NCBI GenBank assembly: GCA_003693705.1
Contig: RBZT01000420.1
Location: 1 to 40,044, forward strand
Direction of reading: 5' to 3'
Origin: Polymyxa betae
Lineage: Eukaryota; Endomyxa; Phytomyxea; Plasmodiophorida; Plasmodiophoridae
Length of the DNA: 40,044 bases
Shown piece after piece: positions 23,054-35,739 of the stretch (the stretch's first letter is position 1; each line of letters opens with the position of its first letter). The notes beneath the pieces are model-generated. The model was not told where the DNA came from, made no database searches, and saw only the letters and a program-made list of their open reading frames with translations. A program made the translations under genes and the position numbers.

Positions 23054-24572
23054 ACTTTCGAAGCAAGGTGGTGTTTTCTGCTATTACCTTTGACTTCCCT
23101 TTACAACATTCGGAGGATGGTCACCATATTCAAATGCATATCACCGGAATCCGATGCAAAGCTCCGATTGGCAATGACCTTAAGCTAATATGATATCTCT
23201 CTTTCGCTTTAATTGATTAGGTCTTTTCTTAGCATAAAAAGTAACGCTGACTCTAACCTAAGAGATTTCTTGCCTAGGTTTAGTTGTTAATCAGACAAAA
23301 GGGTTATCTTGCTCAAAGCATCTACAAATGTCTGTGCTTTCTATCCTTTACTTTGCTCAGAGAGGAGCGCCTCGATTGGCGGCATATAATCATCCCAGTC
23401 TTTGATTGTTAGCGCCTTGGCTTGAGATAAAGCAAACACTTGCGAGAACAACAGTAACTGGAGGTGGATTAAAGCATATAAATCAGTTATAAAAGCAATT
23501 TTAAAGATTCAAATCCACCATAGAACGAAATGGAATTGCGACCAATGTTGTAGCTCTGACTGAAATCTCGACTTTCAGCTTTTATACCTAATTCGGCATA
23601 AGATGATGTTTAACGATGTTAAACTCCATGAAAGTAAAATGCATTCTATAATCAAGAGTGTGCATAAAGGCAAAGACGGAATTGGCGTCTTGACAGCGTT
23701 CAAAACTGAAATACAACCAATGCTTCGAAGTACTGAGTTCTATGCAGGATCGTAAGATGCATGCTCCAGGTAGCTGACAACAAAACTAGCATTTACAGCG
23801 GTATAATCTGAATGATCTGTGAAAGAAAATATCGTTTGGGACAGAGACATGAGCGCACTATCAGCCAAGTCGTCTGTCAGCAAGAGGTTGCGTCCATATT
23901 GGTTCTGTCATTGTAGTTTCCGTCGATCGTCGTAGAGGCAGTAGGTGATGGGTCATCCAGGGGTAGCTGAGGTCGTCCACATGGCCATGGCAACCTCTGT
24001 CGAATACTGCTCGGTTCAGCGGTGTTTCAGACCAAGCGTCATCCCTGTGCTATTCATAACGTCCAATGACTGACCCCGCCAGTTATCTTCTACCCTCAAA
24101 CATCGTCATCTGTCTTCACCAATTGTTGATCGCAAAGCTCTAGAAAGAATCATGTTTTCGTCGTTCTGAGAACCATTATCAAGCATCTGTTTGTTACTTT
24201 GATTTCTCTACACTTTGTTTTGTCTTCCGCTATCATTTCGGCTCGGTATGCTCCATTTCCAGCAAAATGAAGTGTTATCGCTTTTGCAACTTGGCTTATT
24301 CAACTGTCCACCGTAATTTCTCAAGAATGTCAAATCACTTCTCGAAGACATATTTATGAACTTGCTGTCATTTACTCCCTGGTGGACCTCCTAAATCATG
24401 CCAATGACAGTTTCCATAAACATCTATGCGAGAACGTGCCAGGTATGGCGCGTGCCAGTAACTGACGCGTGTCTGTGGGCAAGATATCGTTTCGAGGGGG
24501 AATTTGACCTTGTCCATTGTCAAATCTTGTGAAGATTGACCATTGTTAATTTCTTGGATTATCGCTGCAACA
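23054..24572. promoter_or_regulatory. Intergenic region between divergent genes
   Basis: About 1.5 kb separates the start of the 129 aa minus-strand gene from the ATPase start codon. No reading frame above 60 codons occurs on either strand, unlike the rest of the window, and I see no tRNA, repeat or transposon motif. It must hold at least the two promoters. It could also hide a non-coding RNA or untranslated exons, for which I have no evidence. Confidence 0.4.
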
Positions 24573-27500
24573 ATGGCAAGCCAAGCAGCATCTCAGCGTC
24601 GTGCGAAGGGCACATACACGGAACACAAAATGTCGTTCCAGGCCCTTTCGTCGACTCTCTCTACATCACTCGACGAGGCCAACCCGGAGGCATCGCGCGG
24701 TCTCACCAAAGACCAAGCTTCACGTCGTCTAGCCGAACAGGGACGTAATGAGCTTACGCCACCAAAACAGATGTCTCTGGCCGAGCGAATTCTTCGCGTT
24801 CTGTTCACAGACGCGTTCATGCTGATGTTAGAGGGCGCTGCTATTCTCGGTTTCATTGCCTACTCCTTGACACCTGATGATCCTTCAAACTTGGTAACTT
24901 CATTGCAAGCCTTCCCATATTGACACTGATTCTTGCCACAGTACATGTCTGGCGCGCTTCTCGTGATTGTCGCCTTGACGTCGGCGCTTACTCTTTTCCA
25001 AGAAGGCCAAGCATCCGACGTTATGGCTGGGTTTAAAAACATGCTTCCTGCTCAGGCGTTTGCGATTCGTGACGGTCAGCAAATTCGAATCTCTGCTGCG
25101 ACCTTGGTGACAGGTGACATTGTTGTCATCGGTACCGGTGACAAGATCCCCGCCGACCTTCGTATCATCAGCGTTAATGCTCTGCGAGTCGACAATTCCT
25201 CACTTACTGGAGAATCGCTGCCCATCAAATGCACGGTTCAGCCTGAGAGCGACGAGTTTCTGGAAGCACACAACCTGATCTTTAGCGGTACCCTTGCTGT
25301 AGAAGGCACTGGTCTCGGAGTCGTTATTCGAACTGGTGACCGCTCTATGGTTGGATCGATTGCCGCCCTAGCCAGTGAAACTTCGCAAGAAAAGTCGACT
25401 TTAGAAATCGAAATCATTCGATTCTTGCAAACCATCGGCACTGTCGCCGTCATTATGGCGATTATTTTGTTTGGTATTTCGCTGCTACGATTTGGAACGT
25501 CGACCAAGGCCATTGTCCAGGCATTTGTTACCTCATTCATTGTCGTCATCCTGTCCAATCTGCCTCAAGGTACAGCGAATGCTTTTTTGGGATCTTATAT
25601 AATTAACGCACCGTATAGGTTTGCCCTCGGCTGTCGCCATGTCCCTCACAATTGCTGCTAAACGTCTCGCACTTAACAAGGTTTTCGTCAAATCGCTGAA
25701 TTCAGTCGAGACTTTGGGAAGTGTTAGCGTTATCGCCAGTGACAAAACCGGAACTCTGACCCAGAACTGCATGACTGTCACTTCTATCTGGATGAACAAA
25801 AAGGTCCATCTGGTGCAGACGTTGATGTCAGTAGAGCGCGACGACGATTTCGACATGTCCAATCCTTTATCGGATACCCTCGCTACCCTATCACTCATCG
25901 CTGGTTCCTGTAACATGGCCAAGCCGTTGCAGAAAACCAATGACGTTGTCGTGCGAACTGACTCGATTGCCGCCCGTACTGAACTATCTGCAAAGAAGCG
26001 AATTTCCAGTGTGTATCTCACTGGTCGTGATGCTCCTGGATCGCGAATGTCGAGGGCCTCGCTGGCACCTCCACCTGTTCTTCCAGTTACTGCTGACCAG
26101 CTGACTGGTAATGCCAGTGACATCGCTCTCTACGTGTTTGCTGATAAATTCGGAACTGCCCCGGTTGTAACCTCACGAGAACGCTGGCGTCAAGTTTTCC
26201 AAGTTCCTTTCAGCAGTGCTCGTAAATGGATGGCTTCTGTCCTGGCACCACCTGCTTCTGCTTCTGATCAACGTCGTATTCTTTGCGTTAAGGGTAAACT
26301 ATTTTACGACTTTTTATTTTTAGTTTACTAATTTTGTTCAGGCGCACCTGAGCGCATTCTGCAACGATGCACAAGAATCTTGGTAAATGGACGCGAAGAC
26401 CCATTGGACGATAGTGCACGCCAGTCGTTTCAAAAAGCGAACGACAAGTACATGGCACAAGGTCGTCGTGTTCTGGCTCTCTCTATGCGTGTGCTATCTC
26501 TGGATGATTTCCCGGCTAACATGCCTCTGACGGCAGAGAAGGAGCGTTTCCAAAAACTTTTCGATGATGGAGGTCTTGTTCTTGACAAACCATCTGGTGT
26601 TCAAGAAGGTCTCACTATGGTCGGCTGTGCTGCGCTTGAGGTAAAGTCGATAAGTTTTTTCAATGACACACTACAGATACGCTTATTCAGGACCCACCTA
26701 AAGAAACCGTTCCTGGAGCTATTATGAGATGTCGTAAAGCCGGTATCAAGGTGGTCATGGTCACTGGTGACCATCCAGCCACTGCAGCTGCTATTGCTCG
26801 TCAATGCAACATCCTCGGAATGTACAATACCAAAGACGATCTCTCACGGCAACGCTCCAAGACCATGGGCAAATCCGTCCGCGTCGATGATGACGATGAA
26901 GACGTTGGTGGTATTGTTGTCACTGGGAAAGAGCTACAAACATTCACTGATAATGATTGGGACCGCGTGTTATCCAAGCCAGAAATTGTTTTTGCTCGAA
27001 CATCCCCTCACGACAAACTTCAAATCGTCGAACAGCTGCAAAAACGTGGCGAAGTTGTTGCTGTTACCGGTGATGGTGTCAACGACTCCCCAGCTCTAAA
27101 GAAGGCCGATGTCGGTGTCGCTATGGGAATCAGCGGAAGTGATGTTGCTAAAGATGCCGGTGATATCGTCCTGATCGATGACGAGTTCAATTCTCTTGTC
27201 GTTGGTATCGAGCAAGGTCGTATTATCTTCGACAATTTGACCAAATTAGTCACCTTTACCATCACCCATTTGACAGCTGAGATTGTCGCGATTCTGGTCT
27301 CGTTGGGTCTGGGAATGCCTCAAGGAATGACGTCACTTTGTATTCTTTCCCTCGATTTGCTCACTGATGTCGCCCCCGCACTGGCGCTTGCTTATGAGAA
27401 AGCCGAAGACCATGTCATGGATCGCCCGCCACGTGATACCAAAAAGGATCGCTTGGTCTCATTGAAGGTCATGTTCTATGCCTACTTTCAAGCAGGAGTT

Positions 27501-27998
27501 TTGGAGGTCATTCCAGGAGTGTTCGCTTATCTTATGACATTCCGGGCTCACAATCTGCAACTTTCAGAGTTGTTTAATCAGACGACGTACTTTGTTCTGG
27601 GTGCTCCAACTTACACAAGTCGTGCTGGAGAGAGACTTAACGAAGGCCAACAGCTATCCATCGTCGCCAACGCCCAGACCGCCTTCTGGTGTACTATTGT
27701 TTTGTCTCAGTGCTTCCACGCATTTATGTGTAAAACTCGAGTTGCTTCAGTTTTCAAGCAAGGCCTGTTCAATAACCAGGTCCTGAACGCTTGCGGTCTC
27801 GCCATGCTTGGTATCATGGTTGCCGTTGTTTATATTCCTTTCCTGCAGCCTGTCTTTGGCACTGCGTCTCATGACAATTTCTGGTTCTGGGTTCCATGCT
27901 TTATTTCATGGGCTCTTCTGTTAGTATGGAATGAAGGAAGAAAATGGGGTTTCCGCAACTACCCAGAATCTACTTTCACCAAGATTTTGGCCTGGTAA
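24573..27998 (+). CDS. P-type ATPase, Na+/K+-ATPase (IIC) type
   Basis: ATP-driven cation pump of the plasma membrane. Exons: 24573-24893, 24942-25569, 25619-26293, 26342-26640, 26691-27998; GT-AG, all in phase, 1076 aa. The ATG at 24573 is chosen; the frame upstream has only a TTG. Landmarks: N-terminal cation-ATPase domain (about 30-105), actuator loop TGES at 196-199, phosphorylation site DKTGTLTQN at D358, KGAPERIL in the nucleotide domain, VTGDHP, hinge TGDGVND at 767-773, and M6 carrying LDLLTD (D863, D867), both acidic residues as in Na,K-ATPase. The M5 Glu (838) is present. The M4 motif is PQGLP (Q316) where Na,K-ATPase and SERCA have PEGL, so the M4 ion-binding Glu is replaced by Gln. 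An acidic insert (VDDDDED) lies near 707-712. No beta subunit is in the window. Transported ion is uncertain. Confidence 0.95.
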
Positions 27999-28181
27999 TC
28001 AATTCCAAACTCAATACAATGCACTGGAGGTTTGTACCATCTACTCAAAGATATTCAAATGTAGTCGTCCTGATTTAATTAGTTGCCATAACAGCGTTAT
28101 ATGTCAGATTCATTCTCTATTCTTGATTGAGTTCGTAAAGTTGGCTGATAGATAGTCTATTGCGAATACACATTAATCAAG

Positions 28182-29619
28182 TTATACAGCATGGGCCTGA
28201 TCGTGTCCAGTTAAGTGTATAACGCCTTGCATTACAACAAATATAACCGGATTCCATACGACTAAGTAACGTACAGCATCCAGAATTTGACACCAGTGCA
28301 AGGAAACGTTTTGCCAAACACTTGAAGTAGTGATCTGAAATGTCGCTTAGCTCGAAGAATGGAACAATGAATACCGAAAAGAAAAAAAACTGAAAAAAGC
28401 AAGACTATAGCGTTGAGCTAATAATTACTTACATGCTTGAGATCAATTTTTTCCTGACAGCAAGCGCAAGTATCCTTCTTTCCAATCATAGCCCAGCCAC
28501 GAATGCAAAGATCATGATATCTATGGCCACAACTTAAGATTCTCACACAAGAATCACTCGCGTCGCCAATGTCCAGTTCCTGAAAGTCAGTCAGTAGACA
28601 TTCACTGCAAAACGTGAATTACCCCGTCACAAAGAGCACATATTCTTGCACTTAGTGTGCGGTTAGGAATCATATTGGAACCGCTGAGAAGAGAATTAGC
28701 ATATGAACAGCAAACATGAGAATTCTGACAAACAGTCGTAAGTAAAACATTCAAGCCATGTTGAATATTGTTCAGACTGAGAAGTACAAAAATAATATTC
28801 AATATACAAACCTGTAATATCCTAACTTAACGACAACGTTCTCAGCAGTAAATTCTGCTAGATCTCTACTGAGTACTCCAAAATAAAGCCCATATAGACC
28901 CAGATAGAATCCAATAATGCCTGTTGGCAGACCAAGGAACAAAGCCAGCATGATAAGAACATAGCCAGCAATTGCCAGAATATAGCAGCTACGATGAACA
29001 AAGCTGAACCATGTATAGACCTAAACATTCATGAGCCATAAATGGAGTTTCTATCTGAGCAAACACGCTATTAAAACATGAAAAAGTAGTAAAAACATTG
29101 TAAAAAAACAAGAAAACAGTTTGAAGTAGCATACCCATCGTGGAAGATGTAGAGGCAGCGGTTGGGAGCATTTCACTTGATAAAGAAGATACCCGGTTAC
29201 AGCGGTGAAGAAGGTCATGACACTTAATAACCTCCAAAGAAGGAAATAGAGAGCGAATAGAAAGGGAAATACCCACAGAAATATCAGGGTCACTAAGGGA
29301 TTTTGTAAGAGCAAAAACAGACATTACAGAACAAAGCTTCTAAGCAGAGCTGAAAACACAATGAGGGCGAAATAATGAACTCCTCACCTAAATGAAACGA
29401 CCGGGGCGACTTCGATTGCCATCTTCGAAGTAGATATTGGGATGTGAGAGCAACGCCTAGAAATCAATCATTACAGGCTGTTGTTGTCTTCTAGCTGCAG
29501 TAAATACCGATAATCAGGCCCAGGACAACCAAATCGGCAACTGGGCTTTCAGGCTCAGGAGGCGTCCCGACCTGATCTACAGCCACATTAGGAGCAGAAT
29601 CGGTGATAACCGGTTCCAT
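28182..29619 (-). CDS. RNF121: RNF121/RNF175-like membrane RING E3 ubiquitin ligase
   Basis: RNF121 is a multi-pass ER/Golgi RING ubiquitin ligase linked to protein quality control. Minus-strand exons: 29619-29508, 29456-29388, 29292-29135, 29020-28812, 28683-28623, 28579-28433, 28334-28182; all GT-AG and in phase, 302 aa (human about 327). An acidic/Pro-rich N-terminus precedes about five hydrophobic segments (for example SFHLVTLIFLWVFPFLFALYF and the block at about 130-165). The cytosolic DLAEF motif follows. The RING uses C198/C201, C220, H222, H225, C228, C241 and C244, with the family signature CIRGWAMIGKK. The C-terminus ends with a hydrophobic WNPVIFVVMQGV helix, as in the family. Upstream and on the same strand is an unidentified gene, ending near 29653, only about 35 bp from this start. 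Confidence 0.93.
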
Positions 29620-29652
29620 CCAATTCGTGAGATTGATAGCAGCGCCTTCTCT

Positions 29653-30283
29653 TCAACAAAGATTGATGGCATACATGAATCGTGACAATATGACGGGATC
29701 GGGTCGGTTTACAGGTCGCTCCTCCCTCGCAGACCTTCCGCAAATTTTAAAGCTTTTCCGAGGCAATACGAAACTTTTCAGAAACTTATTTGAGCGGACG
29801 CGAGAAGCGCGAGAGCCCAAAACTGGCTTCTTTACCGGCGGTCTTATATACTCATATTTCTCCAAACACATTTTCCGGACTATATCCCAAGCAGGAAGGC
29901 CAACTACCGAAACAATGTCGTTATAGGTAAATCGATAGATCTCGTCGATTGCTTGAAAGTGATTTTTTTTTCTAAATTGTTTTGTAACTGCTCAATTTGA
30001 CGCAATGTTTGCTAAGACGGAAAATATTTGGCATCGGAAATCAGTGCGCATCAATCTTGTGCGTTCGCAAAAACCTTTTTAGTCACTTTTTCCATCAGGC
30101 AGACTGCACGAAGATTTGTTCTAAAAGGTTGAAATCTGCCGCCGCGCAATTCTTAACTTCAATGCCAGGCTCATGCGGCGTCACAATATGGCTCATCTCG
30201 AACAGAAACCGATTCAGTTTTGGCAGCAAATCAGCATTAACTGAAGCAATATTTATTAGAGAAACGATTCGACGTTTCATCAA
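29653..30283 (-). CDS. Unidentified gene upstream of RNF121
   Basis: A minus-strand exon from about 30283 to 30110 (MKRRIVSLINIASVNADLL at its start, donor GTGCAG) and a final exon from about 29966 to 29653 (IDEIYRFTYNDIVSVVGLP, then a Lys/Arg-rich tail) both look coding. The middle of the gene, 30109-29967, contains in-frame stops and I could not place the intron or a middle exon. The C-terminal 100 residues are basic with several Arg-Ser pairs. No family is recognised. A plus-strand frame over 29603-29926 is read as the shadow of this exon. Confidence 0.45.
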
Positions 30284-30299
30284 TGGAGGGCTTTAACGA

Positions 30300-31389
30300 T
30301 CAGTAATTGCTGCAAACTTTTGTGAGTCAAGGTACTGCCAACATTTGAGATTTGCATATTAGTTTGTCTCAAATTTATAGTTTATGCCCTATTGGCCGCG
30401 TGCTGTGTACTTAACTTGGTTACTTTGATCACAAATCACTCCCTTTATTCGCTGCGTTTCAGCAGGCTCTTATCTTTTGCGTTTGGAACACAAGCAAAAT
30501 TACTGTTTTATTGCCAGTCAATACATTTACTTCGCTTGGGCTGTCTCAAAAGCATTTCCGACCTGATATTTATTATAGCAGCACAACAGATGTTGGGACG
30601 ATAAAGAAGTGAAGGCTTACAGTATGTATTCACGATCCTTAAATTAAAGCACCGCCTAAGTTTATGGATTTTTCTGCAAGTAGAATCAACTACGTGATCA
30701 CATGATCAATTCCATTTTTCACTCAAACTTCTCCTATTTAAGAACCTGTGCTCAAAGATTCCAATTCAACTTTATAGTAATATACTACCGTTGATCATTC
30801 CGGTGATTTGATCGTACAGGCTAAAATCTGATACGCGCTTTCGATGGTTGCCACGAAATGAAGCTGCAATTATTCCGAGGTGTGCGATCGAGGAATCGTT
30901 GTATACGCTCCTCGCCGTTCAGCCTTTAGGTAGAGCCCAAAACCAATCAGATAGCAAAGCCGTATCTAAAATAGGAATTTTACACCCAAACTCGACATTA
31001 ACTAGCGCCTTTTGATAGATAGAGCGCTCACATGTCGAACCCGGTAATCAGCAAAAACAGTGCAGGAAATGTAGTGCGACTGCCTTGGATACTTTCTGAG
31101 CAATACTTCGACACAGTCTCTTGAATGGAATTGTTTAGAGGGTCGAACGTGGACGATTCAGAAACATTTATAATAAACTTCTTTTTATGGAAATAATGTT
31201 AGAAGTTGAACGCTATCAAAAAAGTTTCACTCAATCTGCAACGCTGCAAACCTTAACCCGGTACAGTATTACTGTACCATACAATCGACGGTAACGATCT
31301 ACACCTACTTTGCAAATTGCGCCCTTCTGAATTGGAGACTGTATGAGGCTTCTGCTGCTGACATGCCAGCTTCAGCAAATCTGTCGACA
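30300..31389. other. Non-coding stretch before the transposon region
   Basis: About 1.1 kb with one short plus-strand frame (30392-30604) that has no domain. I see no tRNA or clear repeat. It separates the host genes from the transposon remnants and may contain the unmarked left part of the MULE. Confidence 0.35.
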
Positions 31390-32060
31390 ATTCTCGATGG
31401 TTGTAAATATGTGTACAATCGAATTCGTTCTACAGGAACCAAATTCTCCGATGTAGCAAATATCGGCTAATACAAAAACGAATCGAAGGTTGCCCTGCAA
31501 GCCTTACCATTAACCCGGATGGCTCATTGATCAACGGGTGCCTTTCCGAGCACCACAAATGCCTTCGTGTTAATGCAGATGTTGTCAATGTGGAAGATGA
31601 GGGAGCATTTTTAAACGAATTCCAGATGAGATGATGTAAATGCGCAGATGCGGACCATAATGGACAATCTGGCGGCAACACAGCGACATCTGACGGCTAC
31701 AGAGATATGTGAGCAAGTCTGGAATGCAATTAACACGAAGTACAACAGTGTACATATCCTGTTTATAGAAAAAGGAAGCCATGGCCCATGTGCAATATGT
31801 CAAGAATGGAGGGTTACGAGCACCGATTGCGTGACAAAGAGCAAAGGGATTTGCATTGCTATCAAACGAAAGAGCGCCGTTTCTTGCTTTCAATACTCCA
31901 GTTTTTGAAGGCACTGTACAGCATCGAATTGCTGATTGTTGACATCCAGCGCACTGCAAACAACTGAAAACTCCAAATATCCATTCCTTTATGGATACCA
32001 CATTTAGAGTGGTACCCAAACCATTTAGCCAGCTTCTAATTAATCATCATTTTGCTCCAA
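31390..32060 (+). pseudogene. Decayed MULE transposase with FLYWCH-like zinc finger
   Basis: Plus-strand pieces in different frames make up the start of a Mutator-like (MULE) transposase. At about 31396-31440 the frame reads GCKYVYNRIRSTGTKF, then shifts by one base into LRCSKYRLIQKRIEGCPASL and, further on, SEHHKCLRV: this is the Cys2-His2 pattern of a FLYWCH/WRKY-type finger. At about 31988-32040 the frame reads FMDTTFRVVPKPFSQLL, the segment around the first catalytic Asp of MULE transposases. Stops and frameshifts separate the pieces, and I cannot find the DDE remainder with confidence. The open minus-strand frame over 31585-32019 is a shadow. The element is dead. Confidence 0.7.
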
Positions 32061-33800
32061 CAGCAAAGATCAGTCTACAGGTGTAGACGAGTAATGACTG
32101 AAAACTAATAGCTCTGACGCACAACTAGATTCCCATCCCCTGATTTAGTTCAGCTAGATGCTAAGATTATACAAAGGGCGAGGAATATACCTGGAGCGCG
32201 CCATTACCAATGAGGGATTGAATTGCATCGATTCTCAAGTGCTGGGATGACAGATTTGTCCTGCAAAGGATCTATATAATGCCTGTCTCTGAAGCTTGTA
32301 TCGGCTCCGACCGGCAAGGAATGCACCTTCAATGCATTCAGACAGGAACAGAATCATGGCCCTGTGCAGAATATTCAAAATCCCGATGACTTGCCAGGAA
32401 ACTCCTTACAATTAATATGTGATTCGGCTCAAGAACATTTCGTTGCAGATAGAGCTACTGTTGCCCAAAGTGCTTGGATGCAGAATTTAGTTCAGCTTAT
32501 CAATGAATTGATCAGCAAAGTAATGGATTCATTGTTGCCAGTGTCAATAAGATGCAAGAATAGAATATGTATCGAGTTGTCATGACCATGTGCTAAAGAG
32601 AAGGGATCCACAATTTCGAGCTGACGAAAAAGGCGCATACTGCATGAGAGATTTAACCGAAGCATTGACCATGATGTTGTGTAATTGTATTCCAAGTTTG
32701 ATCAAGCGCCTAATAGTATGTTCTTCTGTCAGGTGTTAATGGAAATGGCAGTTGTCAAGATCGACACAGGCGTGCCTCTGATTGATGATAGAGAGCGGGT
32801 CACCAGAATTCTAAGTGCTTTCATGATGCCACTGCTGGGTATGGTAATTAAACATCAAACTAGACTTATTGTCGTAGTATTGAGGGCGATGAAAAGACTG
32901 AACAATACCAAGCTCTTTGAGCAGCTGCTGAAAAAATGCAAGAAACATTTCGAAGGCATGAATGCGCCAGCACCTTTTAATTGAGCGCGAACGTCCATAT
33001 TTGGAAAATATAGACGAATTGCTCCTGATCAATCACAGATGGCTTGTTCCGCCGACAAAGCGGACAGTTCGCCTTAGAATTCAGTGGGATGTAGAAATGG
33101 CATCTAGCCTGGCAGAAAGCAGAGACAGCAAACGCATTTCGATCTGAAAGAAATAAAAACTGCCATGAGAATAGAGCATATCTAATATAACCACCCATTA
33201 TGAAAATGTCTACTGCATATTCTGGAGTCGAAGTGCCTCGCCAGATTGAGATGAAAGAGCCGAAGTTGAAGCGTGATTAATTACTAATACCAGGACATCA
33301 CCTTTTCAAAGCGAGTTAGTGCGAAAAGAACTTCAGAGAGATATTTTTAAGAACTATTAGAATGCTGTCGAGCGTTGTAAGCGGGGGAAATCAAAGGAGA
33401 GAGAGAGAGAGAGAGAGCCATCGGTTCGTTCATCTACAGTATCTTCTCATGAAGTTCTGGAGCGCCGTCATCGCCTGCAACTCTGGATCAGAAGCGACAG
33501 TAGAATCGACACGACGTGATTAACAAGTATACTATAGAAAGGGCTCGGATAGAGACGTGCGTGTGCGCGACAATTAATCCAGCTTAATTCGAAATAAAAT
33601 ATTGAAAATATAGTTCTTCCTTATTTTACATTCTATAATAGGTGGAATTTTGCATACTATCTGCCATAATTTCAACTTCATTAGTCGCAAGGTTAGGTTA
33701 ATCGTGTCATGATGAAGAATCTGTACTTATATCTACAGCCTAAACTGGCTTGGCAGCCTTATACACTCATGGAGGATAGATGAGACGAAGGCGTCCTAGC
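32061..33800. other. Probable decayed transposon tail and unassigned DNA
   Basis: Short plus-strand frames at 32364-32585, 32685-32984 and 32962-33147 may be remains of the MULE's C-terminal part, but I recognise no motif in them. The rest shows no gene. A dinucleotide repeat is listed separately. Confidence 0.3.
33396..33417. repeat. (GA)n microsatellite
   Basis: A pure run of about eleven GA units lies here, in unassigned DNA. It is a simple sequence repeat without visible association to a gene. Confidence 0.9.
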
Positions 33801-33835
33801 CTCTCGCGTCCTTCTCGAAGTTGGTGTTCGAAACC

Positions 33836-35640
33836 CTAAACCATATATGAGCTTCTATCAAGATCTGTAATAATTAGAATCTCGAGGAAGATTGGCCATC
33901 GAAACCTGGTTACCTGAACTATACTCGGCCGACCACTCGTCGATGCACTAGATTTCAAGATCATCATCAAAATTTGGTTCGCCATAGTTTTTATCGCCTT
34001 CCCCTCTAGCCAAACACAGTTGCGAGAATCCTCTTGCGACGTAGTGGGCGTCATGTCTTATTTGCTGCATTGCTCAACGCCACGCACGATTGCTCAATGC
34101 TTTTTCGACCGCGGCTGGTTCGCGATCTTTATCAATGTTGCTTGCTGTCGGCTTCTTGGTTATTTTTGTCGCCAATCCTGATGCTCGTCCATCAGTCGGG
34201 CTGAAGGCTTTCCGGTCATGAAGGTTCGTTTGGTCACCATGCCCATCATGATGTGCCCTTTTGACCGGTGGGGTAGCCGAGGAAGATGCATCCAGTCGCC
34301 TTGGCTTCTTACGCTTTCGTTTGGGGACCATGATATAGGTTTGGCTTCCAAAAACGCTCTGCTGGTTGATGTCGGGGACCGTCCCTGTCCAGAGTTCGCA
34401 AGGGAATCTGCAGCTGTTTGCCTTGGTTGGCAAGCGATTGGTGATGTGAGCTGCATGCCGCCGCCATCGCCTACTTACTCAGCACAAATTCACTTTTAGG
34501 GCTTACTAAGTCATTTTGAGTGGCGACCAGATTTTTAAAATCTCTATTTTCAAGTTAAAGTTTATACAAACGTTAATGTTAGTGTAGGTCTTACATTGCT
34601 TCTATAACGTTTTGCTGAGGTGGTCACAGAATCGGCTGCTAAAAAGGGCATGCGTTAGATATAGATTTCACTTTAGAATTGAAAAAATGAAGCTTGTTTA
34701 GGGTTCCAACAGAAGCTCTGAATTGAACATCTTGTGATTCACAACAAACCGTTACCGAAAGAATGCTGAAGGGTTGCCACATCATCGTCACGTTCAGAAC
34801 TCCTTCGGCATGTTAGCGGTCCTGAGCATTACGCGTCACGACTCGACCAGGGTCCTGTTCTCCCTTTCGGCCACTCCGTTTTGCTGAGGGCTCTATGGCA
34901 CCAGGGTCAGTAGTACTATGCCGTGTTCTGAGAGCCATTGTTTTGCGTCGTTTGAGGTCAATTATCCTCCCTTGTCGGCCCGGATGTTTGTGGCCTTGTT
35001 GTCTGTCTTGGCCACGAAGTAGCCGTTCACGTTCCGATTTCCCGGCCATGAATTTGGCGACCATGAAGCGGCTCTAGTCGTCGGCCACCGACATGAATCG
35101 ATGTACATCGAGTCTAGCATGCTTTCCACTTCCATTCACCCGCAAAGGTCCACAAAGTAAGGTCATCCCTGGGGCTCTTTCTCGATGTTGACTTTCCTTT
35201 TGGTAAGACCAGTCGTCCTTCAGGGTTAGTGCGCAGTATCGATGGAGCGGTGGCCAAGACGAAGCTGGAGATTGAGGCGCTCCTCCTCTTCCATGTTGTA
35301 GTCCATAAGGACAGAGTACCTTTTCGGTGCGCATTCCACTTGCTTGCGTTTACGCTGGTCGTATTCGTATACGGCGCGCCACGGGTAGGATTTGGCACGC
35401 GTTTTGATAATGAGAAGGTAGTGTAGCATGGCCTTAATATAGGCGCGTGGGGAGCCGTTAGAAGCTAGGAGGTCGATGACGGTGGCATGGACTTCGGTCC
35501 AGGCGGCGAGATTTGGTATTTTCGTCGCGCTGAGGCGGATTTAATTCAGAACACGTTGTTCGCCACTGTCCAGGTGGTATAGTGATGCCAGCTTGGCAAT
35601 TTGATAAACCAAAATCTTTCAAATTTGGATGTCGGTTACC
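33836..35640 (-). pseudogene. Ty1/copia retrotransposon fragment (gag end to integrase)
   Basis: Minus-strand remains of a copia-type polyprotein, broken by stops and shifts. In order: a gag-like piece (about 35530-35300; NLAAWTEVHATVIDLLASN), a GAG-pre-integrase segment (LQLRLGHRSIDTAH at about 35270-35230), the integrase core start (ADD then SRFMVAKFMAGKSE), the stretch GIVLLTLVP followed after a stop by SPQQNGVAERENRTLVE (about 34900-34840), and the integrase C-terminal PCELWTGTVPDINQQSVFG at about 34400-34340, with a Lys/Arg-rich tail. No reverse transcriptase or RNase H follows, so the element is cut at about 33.84 kb. No LTR pair was seen. Confidence 0.85.
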
Positions 35641-35739
35641 CATTAGCCGATTCAGCTGGCGGCTTTAATGGCCCCACGGGTTATGCCTTTCCATCCAAGA
35701 TCCTGTTAATAATCCAGTCATCCGGTGAATATTTACCCA

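Noticed and set aside
29603-29926. 107-codon plus-strand ORF overlapping the RNF121 start
   Set aside because: It is antisense to a minus-strand exon with better coding character, and its 5' end overlaps RNF121 exon 1.
31585-32019. 144-codon minus-strand ORF
   Set aside because: It is the shadow of the MULE remnant, which has recognisable motifs on the plus strand.
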